A stretch of 51,527 bases of DNA, from assembly GCA_942492445.1 (NCBI GenBank), contig CALOEW010000074.1:1-51527 (forward strand), in the 5' to 3' direction. The DNA is from NORP240 sp942492445. Lineage in GTDB: Bacteria > Pseudomonadota > Gammaproteobacteria > Pseudomonadales > Pseudohongiellaceae. The stretch's first letter is position 1; every line of letters begins with the position of its first letter. The notes beneath the pieces are model-generated. The model had not been told where the DNA came from. It ran no database searches and saw only the letters and a list, made by a program, of their open reading frames with translations. A program made the position numbers and the translations under genes. Positions 17,818-25,445 of the stretch are shown piece after piece.

Positions 17818-18804
17818 ATGAAAGCGATTGTCTGTCATTCCTTTGGCCCTCCTGAAAACCTGAACCTCGAAGAACTCGATGATCTTTCCCCGGAAGAGAA
17901 TCAGGCAGTCGTGGAGGTATACGCAGCTTCTCTGAACTTCCCCGATACCTTGCAGATCCAGGGGAAGTACCAGTTTCAACCCCCTTTGCCATTCATTCCC
18001 GGCTCGGAGGTGGGGGGCGTGGTCAGGTTGATTGGCCAGGGTCTTGAAGGGTTTATTCCAGGCGACCGGGTAATGGCCACGCCAGCATTCGGGGGATTTG
18101 CCGAACAGGTGGCGGTGGAGGCGGCGGGACTCCGAAAAGTACCGGACAACATGGACTTCAAGACCGCCGCAAGCTTTGCCATGGTTTACACTACAGCGTA
18201 TTACGCGTTGAAGCAGCGAGCCAACCTGAAACCCGATGAAACGCTTCTGGTTCTTGGCTCCAGTGGTGGCGTGGGACTTGCCGCAGTGGAGTTGGGCAAG
18301 CTGATGGGTGCCAGGGTCATCGCTGCGGCGAGTTCCGATGAAAAGCTGGCGTTCGTAGAACGTTTCAATCCTGACGCCGTCATCAATTACGGCGATGGAG
18401 AGCTGAAACAGAAGGTCAAGGCTCTGACCGGCGATCGTGGCGCAGACGTGATTTACGATCCGATTGGCGGAGACCTGTTCGATCAATGCACCCGCTGCAT
18501 AAACTGGAACGGCAGATTGCTGGTTGTTGGTTTCACCAGTGGTCGCATTCCGGAATACAAAGCCAACCTGGCGCTCCTGAAAGGCGCGTCAATGGTTGGC
18601 GTTTTTCTCGGTCGATTCCGCGATGAAGAGCCGGCAGCCTACGAGCAGAACTTCCGGGAATTGCTGGAACTCTATGGAAGCGGAAAAATACAACCGGTTG
18701 TCACCCGGTCTTTTCCCATGAAGGATTACGCGGCAGCTTTCAATATTTTCAGGGATCGCAAGGTTATGGGAAAAGTCGTCCTGCAGATCAGGCAGGAGGG
18801 TTGA
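17818..18804 (+). CDS. NADPH:quinone oxidoreductase (zinc-less MDR family)
   Basis: 328 aa, full length. Medium-chain dehydrogenase/reductase features: the GroES-like N-terminal domain with LNFPDTLQIQGKYQFQPPLPF and IPGSEVGGVV, the Rossmann motif LVLGSSGGVGLAAVELGKLMGARVIAAASS (quinone-oxidoreductase type), and YDPIGGDLFDQCTRCI. No catalytic zinc ligands are present. Such enzymes reduce quinones or enones with NADPH. It stands alone, divergent from the psi-rimI pair, with a ~230-bp gap downstream. Confidence 0.88.
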   Translation: MKAIVCHSFGPPENLNLEELDDLSPEENQAVVEVYAASLNFPDTLQIQGKYQFQPPLPFIPGSEVGGVVRLIGQGLEGFIPGDRVMATPAFGGFAEQVAVEAAGLRKVPDNMDFKTAASFAMVYTTAYYALKQRANLKPDETLLVLGSSGGVGLAAVELGKLMGARVIAAASSDEKLAFVERFNPDAVINYGDGELKQKVKALTGDRGADVIYDPIGGDLFDQCTRCINWNGRLLVVGFTSGRIPEYKANLALLKGASMVGVFLGRFRDEEPAAYEQNFRELLELYGSGKIQPVVTRSFPMKDYAAAFNIFRDRKVMGKVVLQIRQEG

Positions 18805-18856
18805 CAGGCAGGGCTTGTAACAGGGTGACAGACTGCAAATTTTTACCGTTCGACTC

Positions 18857-18885
18857 TTGCCTTTTCACTCTTTTCGACCTATATA
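18857..18885 (+). promoter_or_regulatory. Candidate sigma-70 promoter for the small acidic protein gene
   Basis: TTGCCT at 18857-18862 and TATATA at 18880-18885 are separated by 17 bp, about 150 bp before the start at 19036. Motif match only. Confidence 0.35.
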
Positions 18886-19035
18886 GTGCCCGGAGTGAGG
18901 CCGGTCAATTCACAGGTATCCGATAAATTCGCTGAAGATAATTTGCCCAGGCTCCGATAACAGTTTTGAAGGTTTTGTTTTCTACCAATTCCGCTGGTTC
19001 CGTCCTGGACCAGAGGTTGCTAGAGGGTTGTTCAA

Positions 19036-19284
19036 ATGGCAGATCTGAACGAAACCAGGGACGACGAATGGGAAGAAGGCGAGGAAGTCGTGGAAGAGTT
19101 CCAGGCGCTTGAATCCGACAATGTAATGCAATTCAGTGACTACGTTGAGCCGGACGCAAAGAAATTGCAGAAACAACGAATCACCGAGTTACGCCGTCGC
19201 GCAGAGGAGCGTCAGGACTGGAAACGAATCAGCCATGAGTTCGACTGGGACTTCGATGAGGACGGCGCCATCGAAGAAGCCTGA
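19036..19284 (+). CDS. Small acidic protein (resembles the PA3496 family)
   Basis: 82 aa, very acidic at the N-terminus (DDEWEEGEEVVEEFQALE), with a basic/amphipathic C-terminal helix (ITELRRRAEERQDWKRISHEFDWDFDED). The pattern of charged helix followed by WDFDED recalls the PA3496-type small proteins of pseudomonads, annotated as putative envelope-integrity proteins, but this match is from memory and weak. A good Shine-Dalgarno (AGAGGG) lies 8 bp before the ATG. A candidate promoter is upstream. Confidence 0.7.
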   Translation: MADLNETRDDEWEEGEEVVEEFQALESDNVMQFSDYVEPDAKKLQKQRITELRRRAEERQDWKRISHEFDWDFDEDGAIEEA

Positions 19285-19404
19285 ATGACGGACTCCAGGC
19301 AGAATCGCTCTCCGAACTGGCTGTTTCCAGCCAAATCAGCCCCGGATATGGGGGATGTGAAATTTCGGACTGCCGATCGCGGGGCCAAGTTGTGCATCCA
19401 GAAG

Positions 19405-20087
19405 TTAAACCAGCCGCACCCTCAACTGGCCGAGCCCGGCGATTTCCGCCTCCATTTTATCTCCAATTTGCAGCTTTCCAACCCCGCCGGTGTTCCAGTG
19501 AAGATCAAATCCCCCGGTTGCAGGGCAAAGTAACCTGACAGCTCGACAATAACGGCCGGAACTCCCCAGGTCATGTCGGCGATGTTCGCTTTCTGTCGAA
19601 CCACGCCATTCACTGACAAACTGATTTCCCCATGGTCCAAAACGCCAACCGCGGAAACCGGGTAGATGGCGGACATCGGGGCCGAATTGTCGAAACCCTT
19701 GGCAACATCCCAGGGTCGACCGGCTGCCTTGGCATCATTCTGCAGATCCCGGCGAGTCAGGTCGATCCCGACGCCGTAACCCAGAATCATCTGGCGGGCT
19801 GCGTCAAGACTGACGTTCTCCCCTTCTTTTCCGATCGCCACCACCAATTCCACTTCATAATGCAGATTTTCCGTGTGACCGGGAAAGGGAATGGCTTCCC
19901 GACCGTACACCACGGCATCCGCCGGTTTACTGAAGAAACAGGGTGGTTCCTGCGTCGGATCGCCCCCCATCTCCCTGGCATGGTCTGCGTAATTTTTTCC
20001 AACACAGTAGACACGATGGATAGCCAGACGTCGATCACTGCCATGAACAGGTACGCTGGTTACCACTGGAGGAAACAGATTATCCAT
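19405..20087 (-). CDS. Fumarylacetoacetate hydrolase family protein, frameshifted near the C-terminus
   Basis: The uninterrupted frame ends at 19422 (221 aa) with an abnormal tail after FTGTPAG. Adding one base in the C4 run at 19482-19485 (G4 on the coding strand) restores the family tail VGKLQIGDKMEAEIAGLGQL and a stop at 19405, giving 227 aa. Earlier motifs are typical of YcgM-type acylpyruvate/fumarylpyruvate hydrolases: IHRVYCVGKNYADHAREMG, FFSKPADAVV, HYEVELVVAIGKEG (metal-binding Glu residues), YGVGIDLTRRDLQ and KGFDNSAPMSAI. These metal-dependent enzymes hydrolyse C-C bonds of acylpyruvates or decarboxylate oxaloacetate. The substrate is not predictable. Confidence 0.85.
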
Positions 20088-20117
20088 GGGAATACTCTCG
20101 TAAAAAATGTCTGGAGG

Positions 20118-20936
20118 TCAGCAGCCCAGTGCACTGACCAGGGAGTCAAGCGGCCAGTCGTCGACTTCAGGAAAAAGATCCAGCCCGCTCAATGACTCCA
20201 CTTCATCCACCCCCCTCTGCTGCTCACAGTAACCTGCATGAGCAGGCAAATCCTGATCGAACACAAATGCAGCGACAGAACCCGACCGATTGGCGACTAC
20301 CTTGAAAAATGCCGCGGGGCGAGCAATGCCCACTGCGCCCGGCGGACTTCCGGTTACCCGGTAAATCGGGCCGGAAACAATGTACAGTTCACCACTGCTG
20401 TTCACCTCAGCGTTTATTGCCTGATCGAGACGCGACCAGGATTCGAGTCGCAATTCACTCTTCATCGGGGTCATGATCGACAACAGGTTCAGATCCTGCC
20501 AGTAACTGGTCCCGGCAAAACTGGTCATGGGAATCAGCCGCCCCCGATCTCCGGCGTCGACGGAGAATTCAGCGATACGGTATACACTGTCCTGTTGATC
20601 CCCCTGGTCCGACTGGAGCAGCCTTTGACCTTCCCCGGACAGTTCTTCCTGATTGACACTGTAATGGGCAAGGTTGTCGTCCTGCCAGTCCCGGGGCAGC
20701 AACGAAGCAACACCGATACTTCCGGGAACGATACGGTATGACACCCAATCTGCCAGGCGGGTTTGCGGACTGATGGACACAGCGTACAAATGGCGGACGA
20801 TGATTTCGTTATTTTCCGCCGTTCCCTTTGGGCAACCGTGAAGGCAGTGGGCGATGGTCAGATTTCCAGCTCCCGACGCGGAACCTGCAGCGCAGGTGAT
20901 CACTAGGAAAACTATCGGCAAGACTGCGCGTTGCAT
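20118..20936 (-). CDS. DNA/RNA non-specific endonuclease-like secreted protein, probably inactive
   Basis: 272 aa with a signal peptide (MQRAVLPIVFLVITCAAGSASG). The layout follows the NucA/EndA (Endonuclease_NS) beta-beta-alpha-metal family: VRHLYAVSISPQTRLADWVSYRIV, LLPRDWQDD, then GDRGRLIPMTSFAGTSYWQ and SIMTPMKSELRLESWSRLD. In active enzymes the second block is DRGH and the third has TNxxPQ. Here the general-base His is Arg and the metal-binding Asn is Ser. These are multi-base codon changes, so not a simple read error. A non-catalytic role (binding, immunity or a decoy) is inference. It ends just before the FAA hydrolase gene. Confidence 0.68.
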   Translation of the reverse strand: MQRAVLPIVFLVITCAAGSASGAGNLTIAHCLHGCPKGTAENNEIIVRHLYAVSISPQTRLADWVSYRIVPGSIGVASLLPRDWQDDNLAHYSVNQEELSGEGQRLLQSDQGDQQDSVYRIAEFSVDAGDRGRLIPMTSFAGTSYWQDLNLLSIMTPMKSELRLESWSRLDQAINAEVNSSGELYIVSGPIYRVTGSPPGAVGIARPAAFFKVVANRSGSVAAFVFDQDLPAHAGYCEQQRGVDEVESLSGLDLFPEVDDWPLDSLVSALGC

Positions 20937-21000
20937 CGTTGTATCCTCGGGCTTGCGACAAATCGCGGCTAACTGTAATACAGCCCCAACGGACTGACAA

Positions 21001-22034
21001 TTAGAAATCGAAGAATAGCAATTCCAGGTTTACCAGAACCCTTGGTTGCGGGCGCCAGTTCTCCACTCTGGAAACCAGAACCTGAGGCGCGACCTCCATC
21101 ATCAACCAGTCTTCAGTAAACGGGGCGCCGGAATATAATGTTGAGCAAAACAGTCGTTCACCCGCACGTTGGGTCTGCTTGCACCAAGTACACCCAGCTG
21201 ATACCCCAGGGTCCGCTGCTCCCCGAGCGACCGGTACAGTGTTACGGTCTGTATCAGGTCTGTACGACGTCGCGATTCCTGGAAATTTTCCTCGGATGCT
21301 ACTCTTATAAAGCGATCTTCTGTCAATTGTCGAACAAACGACAGTTCCATCTCGTAGCCCCAACCGCGATTGTCAAAATACCAGATTTTCTGGTCGCGTC
21401 CGGCCTGCCAGGCCTCTCCCAGCGACAGAGAGTACCTGGCGCGAAAACGATAGAACGGGTCAGTCGGCGCAAGTGACCGGATACCGATATCATGACTCAG
21501 AAGCCAGCCAGAACTGGTTTGCTCCTGATAACGAAGACCACCAACGGAATCACCCGAATTGGTGCCATCCAGCACATTTTCTTCCAGGGAGTTCAGTTCC
21601 TGGTTGTCTGATTCGAAAATCAGCTTCCAGCGCCTGGAAGCTGCCGGCAGATCAAGGCGACCGCCAATCCTTACCTTGGAGTGATAGCGGTCGTAGGTTC
21701 CGGCCAGCTGGTTGAACCGAATACTGAGATAGGATTCATTGAGCTGTTCTCCTACCCCCTCTCCTGCCAGCCATTCATCCAGGCTTCGACCCAACTGGGT
21801 CACGCGGCGGGATACCTGCTCCCGACGTTCCAGAAGCCACTCCCAGGAATTCCCCTGTTCAACCGTAGTCCCGGCGCTCTCCTCCGATGCCGACAAATCA
21901 GGGGAAAGCAGGACAAGCCGGGTAACGGCTGCTATCAGAGCGGTTCCCCGAAGGACTGGGGTGATGATTGGTCCCCTTAAATTCACATTCACTGAAGTGA
22001 CCGGAGCAGAAAGGACCGATACGGACGGCAGCAT
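21001..22034 (-). CDS. Putative outer-membrane protein, frameshifted
   Basis: The first frame runs from 22034 and stays in register to GASRPNVR. The frame that continues the protein (GERLFCSTLYSGAPFTEDWL, then MMEVAPQVLVSRVENW, ending NLELLFFDF) is offset, and joins if one G is added at the C3 run 21161-21163 (plus strand). The result is ~344 aa. Alternating aromatic strands (DRYHSKVRIGGRLDLP, RWKLIFESDNQ, FYRFRARYSLSLGEAW, IWYFDNRGWGYEMELSF) and a C-terminal Phe suggest a beta-barrel. A hydrophobic segment near residues 30-45 may be the signal peptide; a GTG at 21986 is an alternative start. Function unknown. It lies 64 bp upstream of the endonuclease-like gene, so they may be co-transcribed. 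Confidence 0.65.
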
Positions 22035-22085
22035 CGGTCGGGGTTGTAACGTACAGTGGTCTACGGCAGCCGGGTGGCATGCCCT

Positions 22086-23105
22086 TCACCCCATGGGATA
22101 CGGGTATTGCTGGTGTACCTCGTCGCAGGAACGCAGGATCTCGTCGCTAAGAGTTACTTCTAGTGCTGCCAGAGATTCATCCAACTGATCGGCAGTTCGT
22201 GCACCTATGATTGTTGACGCAACGAAATCAAAATTCATGCTCCAGGCTGTCGCCAATGTTACCGGTGACATGCCCGCCGCCCTGGCGATCTCTCTATAGC
22301 GTTCGGTGGAAGCCAGTGTTCCTTCGTTCACGAATCGCTCACCCATGGCCCGCTGCCGCGCGTTTTCCTGTCTGAAATAATCGCTGAACCGGGCCTTTTC
22401 AGGAAATTTTCCACCATTGTACTTGCCGCTCAACACGCCGCCACCGATCGGAGAATACGGCAATAAAGAGACTTTTTCCCGTCGGCATACGTTGGCCAAT
22501 TCGTCCATGAAACGCCGATTCAATAATGAAAAATTATTCTGTATCGAATGAAAACGGGCGAACCCCTGGTAGTCTGCGATAGTATTGGACTTTGTCAGTC
22601 CATAAGCTGTTTCATTTGACGTGCCGATATAACGCACCTTCCCGGAGCGAACCAGGCGGTCCAGTGCTTCCATGGATTCCTCCATGGGAACAACAGGGTC
22701 CGGCCAGTGCACCTGGTACAGATCGATATATTCGATGTCCATGCGACGCAGACTCCCCTCTACGGCAGTCTCGATATGGTGGCGATCGATGGCCGTCAGG
22801 CCGTAGCGTATCGGAGGGACAAACCAGCCGGCCGCCGCCCCGGCCACCTTGGTAGCGATAATGACCGAATCACGTGGCTTGGTCTTCAGCCACTCGCCAA
22901 AAATTTCCTCAGTATGACCCACTGTCTCGGCTCGAGGTGGAACCGGATAAACCTCGGCTGTATCGAAAAAATTAATACCCCTGTCATAACTTTTTTCACA
23001 GATCTTGAGTGCTTCTTCCTTGTCGCTCCAGGATCCGAAACTCATAGTACCCATACAGATGGGACTGACCCGCAGACCACTTTGACCTATATAACGGTGA
23101 TTCAT
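22086..23105 (-). CDS. Aldo/keto reductase
   Basis: 339 aa, complete. NADPH-dependent TIM-barrel oxidoreductase. The catalytic tetrad is visible: Asp and Tyr in INFFDTAEVYPVP, Lys in IIATKVAG and His in YQVHWPDP. LLPYSPIGGGVLSGKY and FVASTIIGARTADQL form the cofactor-binding end. It resembles the Tas/AKR12-type proteins that begin MNHRYIGQSGLRVSPICMGT. The substrate is unknown. It is followed upstream, after ~90 bp, by the VOC-domain gene on the same strand. Confidence 0.9.
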   Translation of the reverse strand: MNHRYIGQSGLRVSPICMGTMSFGSWSDKEEALKICEKSYDRGINFFDTAEVYPVPPRAETVGHTEEIFGEWLKTKPRDSVIIATKVAGAAAGWFVPPIRYGLTAIDRHHIETAVEGSLRRMDIEYIDLYQVHWPDPVVPMEESMEALDRLVRSGKVRYIGTSNETAYGLTKSNTIADYQGFARFHSIQNNFSLLNRRFMDELANVCRREKVSLLPYSPIGGGVLSGKYNGGKFPEKARFSDYFRQENARQRAMGERFVNEGTLASTERYREIARAAGMSPVTLATAWSMNFDFVASTIIGARTADQLDESLAALEVTLSDEILRSCDEVHQQYPYPMG

Positions 23106-23196
23106 TCTGCTTCCTTTTACCTTGGTAATCTCTGATAAAACGCCAGGCGGTCTTCATCGGTGAAACAAAAAATTCCTTAATGGCAAGCCGGACCTG

Positions 23197-24276
23197 TCAG
23201 ATGCTGCAGTCATCGCCCAGGTACCCGGTACCGCCACAATACGCAGGATCCTGCAACTGTATGCGAATTCCATCCGGATCACTGAAATACAGCTCCGGAG
23301 TGCCTCCTGCGACTCCGCCCCGATCCGGCATACGCAGACTGATCCAGTGCATAAGCGGTTGTGTGTCTGACGATTCACGGCGCGGACGCAGTCCGAACTC
23401 GTTCAGCAGATCTCTGACCCTGTCGACATTGAATTCATCCATACCCATACACACATGATCAATCCTCCCAGCCTGCGCGGGCGCACCCCCATTGCGACCG
23501 CCAACGTACATGAGAAACTGAACACCGTCTCCAACTCCGATTACCGGAGACGCAGGACCCTGGTATGCCTGAAAATCCAGACCGAAAAGGCGACGGTGAA
23601 ACTCGTTCGAGTAGTCACTGCTATGCACAAAATTGGTAAAATGACTCAACTCCCGCAATCTGAACAGCCCGGGAACCGGGCTCGGTTCGATAGTGCCGCA
23701 TCGATTGCCGTCTGGACCGCTGCCTCCGCAGTGGGACTGATCGTTGAGCTGGTAAAAGATGCCGTCTCGGTCGGCGAAGAATAACTCCGTGGTACCGTCT
23801 CGGGCACCGCCCTGATCGGGGCCGCGCTCTCGACGCCAGCTGGTGCCGGCTACCCGAAGATCCGGGCCGCTACTGGACGGAATCGTACCGCGGGCCACAC
23901 CATTGGCCGCCAACAGGGCTTCGATTTTTTCGAGATTGAAGTCGGCGACCGACAGGCCTGCATGGGTAATACCAGGCCTGTCACCCCCCTGCAACGGACT
24001 CAGGGTGTAGAAATAGGGACCGTCTCCCATCCGCAGGATAACGGTTTGCCCCTGGCGCGCCTGGACTGGTGATCCAAACAGGCCCTGATAGAATGCCACA
24101 GACCGCTCGACATCACTGACTCTCAGCCCGAAGCTGTGCAACTTAAGCAGCGGAATCGGCAAGCGTTCCTGCTGCGCCAGCAGCCCGGGGGCCAGTACCA
24201 GTGCCGGCGCCGCCTTGAGAAGAGACCTTCTGGATATTCCTGATGACCGGCGATTCACTGACGGTGAATTCTTCAT
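23197..24276 (-). CDS. VOC (glyoxalase/dioxygenase-fold) protein with Tat signal
   Basis: 359 aa from the ATG at 24276; the longer frame overlaps the rhodanese gene. A twin-arginine signal (ISRRSLLKAAPALVLAPGLLAQ, about residues 15-37) predicts Tat export of a folded, cofactor-bearing protein. Two VOC modules follow: LHSFGLRVSDVERSVAFYQGLFG with DGTTELFFADRDGIFYQLND, and LSHFTNFVHSSDYSNEFHRRLFG with GGTPELYFSDPDGIRIQLQD. The H and E positions fit a metal site. Each module ends in a Cys-bearing tail (CGGSGPDGNRC, CGGTGYLGDDC) that could form disulfides. The reaction is unknown. It starts 13 bp after the rhodanese stop, so the two are probably one transcript. Confidence 0.82.
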   Translation of the reverse strand: MKNSPSVNRRSSGISRRSLLKAAPALVLAPGLLAQQERLPIPLLKLHSFGLRVSDVERSVAFYQGLFGSPVQARQGQTVILRMGDGPYFYTLSPLQGGDRPGITHAGLSVADFNLEKIEALLAANGVARGTIPSSSGPDLRVAGTSWRRERGPDQGGARDGTTELFFADRDGIFYQLNDQSHCGGSGPDGNRCGTIEPSPVPGLFRLRELSHFTNFVHSSDYSNEFHRRLFGLDFQAYQGPASPVIGVGDGVQFLMYVGGRNGGAPAQAGRIDHVCMGMDEFNVDRVRDLLNEFGLRPRRESSDTQPLMHWISLRMPDRGGVAGGTPELYFSDPDGIRIQLQDPAYCGGTGYLGDDCSI

Positions 24277-24289
24277 AGTGTTGTCCTGA

Positions 24290-24679
24290 CTAAAGCTGTT
24301 CAAGCTGACCACCCTCTTCCAGCCACTTTTCAAGCCCCCCGCTCATGTGCGCGACTCCCTCGCAGCCCATGGCCAGCAGGGATTCGGCGGCAAGCGCTGA
24401 CCGCCAGCCCTTGTTGCAATACAGGATGACCTCGGACGCGGAACCGAATACCGGCTTGTAGTAGGGGCTGTCCGGATCCACCCAGAATTCGAGCATTCCT
24501 CGAGGGACATGAAAGGCAGCGGGAATCACTCCCTCCCGTCTGAGTTCACGGATGTCACGCAGATCCACAAGCAACACGCCTTCTTGACCGAGGCGTTGCC
24601 TGACTTCTGCGGGAGTCAGTGACTTGACCCGCTGTTCTGCTTTGGCGACAAGGTCGCGAAAACCGGTTTTGGGTTTCAT
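24290..24679 (-). CDS. Rhodanese-domain protein
   Basis: 129 aa, single rhodanese domain after a short helix (SLTPAEVRQRLGQEGVLLVDLRD). The active-site loop is YCNKGWRSA with Cys88 as the persulfide-forming residue, and the domain ends HMSGGLEKWLEEGG. No signal peptide, so cytoplasmic. It precedes the VOC gene by 13 bp on the same strand. It could act in sulfur transfer or thiol chemistry; the partner is unknown. Confidence 0.9.
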   Translation of the reverse strand: MKPKTGFRDLVAKAEQRVKSLTPAEVRQRLGQEGVLLVDLRDIRELRREGVIPAAFHVPRGMLEFWVDPDSPYYKPVFGSASEVILYCNKGWRSALAAESLLAMGCEGVAHMSGGLEKWLEEGGQLEQL

Positions 24680-24802
24680 GAATTTGCGTTACCGCTTCGT
24701 TTTTCAGTAATTCGTCTGCAGCTTAAATCGACTGCCAGGCAAATTCAATGTGAACGGGCACTGCAGCTCCCCAAAGTAACGACGGAATCCGGCATATTTC
24801 TG

Positions 24803-24830
24803 TTGACTGAACTGAATTTACCTCTATACT
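24803..24830 (+). promoter_or_regulatory. Sigma-70 promoter of the cold-shock gene
   Basis: TTGACT (24803-24808) and TATACT (24825-24830) with a 16-bp spacer are close to consensus. Transcription would start near 24837. Confidence 0.65.
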
Positions 24831-25006
24831 GGCCGCAGCTTGAAAGTAAGCTTATATTTATGCAATACCATTTCGAAGTTCCATCCCGCAAAACCTCGTC
24901 CTGAGTTTCATAAGTAGTTATAGCAACATTTCCAGCCTCTGTTTCCGAGCGACCGGATGGCCCGACGCCGGAATTTATTTAACTTGTGAAAACACAGGAA
25001 AGTTTT
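24831..25006 (+). promoter_or_regulatory. Long 5' leader of the cold-shock gene
   Basis: About 170 nt separate the predicted start site from the ATG at 25007, close to the ~160-nt leader of E. coli cspA, which folds differently at low temperature. No gene fits in it. I see no exact E. coli cold box. The leader ends in the Shine-Dalgarno AGGAAAG. The remaining 24680-24802 holds only the upstream end of the divergent rhodanese gene and promoter DNA. Confidence 0.5.
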
Positions 25007-25216
25007 ATGTCAGATTCATTATCAGGTACCGTCAAGTGGTTTAACGAGGCCAAAGGCTTCGGATTTATCGAACAGGAATCGGGTCCCGATCTGTTCGCAC
25101 ACTTCAGCGCCATTTCCGGCTCCGGATTTAAAACCCTGCATGAAGGCCAGCGCGTACAGTTTACTGTTACGCAGGGTCAAAAAGGGCCACAGGCTGCCAA
25201 TATCGTAGGCCTGTAA
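25007..25216 (+). CDS. Cold-shock protein (CspA family)
   Basis: 69 aa, a single cold-shock domain. It has RNP1 GFGFIEQ and RNP2-like LFAHFSAI motifs after TVKWFNEAKG, and ends GPQAANIVGL. It binds single-stranded RNA and DNA and melts mRNA structure. The ATG at 25007 (MSDSLSGTVKWF) sits 6 bp after AGGAAAG and gives the normal size; an upstream in-frame TTG/GTG would add only a few residues. The strong promoter and long leader suggest transcript-level thermoregulation. Confidence 0.95.
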   Translation: MSDSLSGTVKWFNEAKGFGFIEQESGPDLFAHFSAISGSGFKTLHEGQRVQFTVTQGQKGPQAANIVGL

Positions 25217-25218
25217 CC

Positions 25219-25287
25219 AGGCAGGCAGGATCTTTCAGCCCGTAAACCAATTTTCCGGGCAGTTACCGGTATCCTGTCTTCCTGCCT
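25219..25287 (+). terminator. Possible structured 3' end of the cold-shock transcript
   Basis: Nested inverted repeats follow the stop: AGGCAGGCAGGAT (25219-25231) with ATCCTGTCTTCCTGCCT (25271-25287), and inside them GCCCG (25238-25242) with CGGGC (25256-25260). Only a short T-poor tail follows, so terminator function is uncertain. Confidence 0.35.
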
Positions 25288-25445
25288 CATCTTTCAGGCA
25301 TTTCCTTCAAGAAGTGCCTGAAGGGTGTTTGCCTGCCATCGCTCCCTCGAATCTTCCCCGTTTGTCCGTGGCGGAGTAATCTGCAGAAAACCACCCTTTT
25401 GACTTAGTTCGTAGCTGGTCCTTTCCCGGTATGACCTGATTGGGA

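Noticed and set aside
19285..19533. 82-codon frame after the small acidic protein gene
   Set aside because: Overlaps the conserved C-terminal end of the FAA hydrolase on the other strand and resembles no family.
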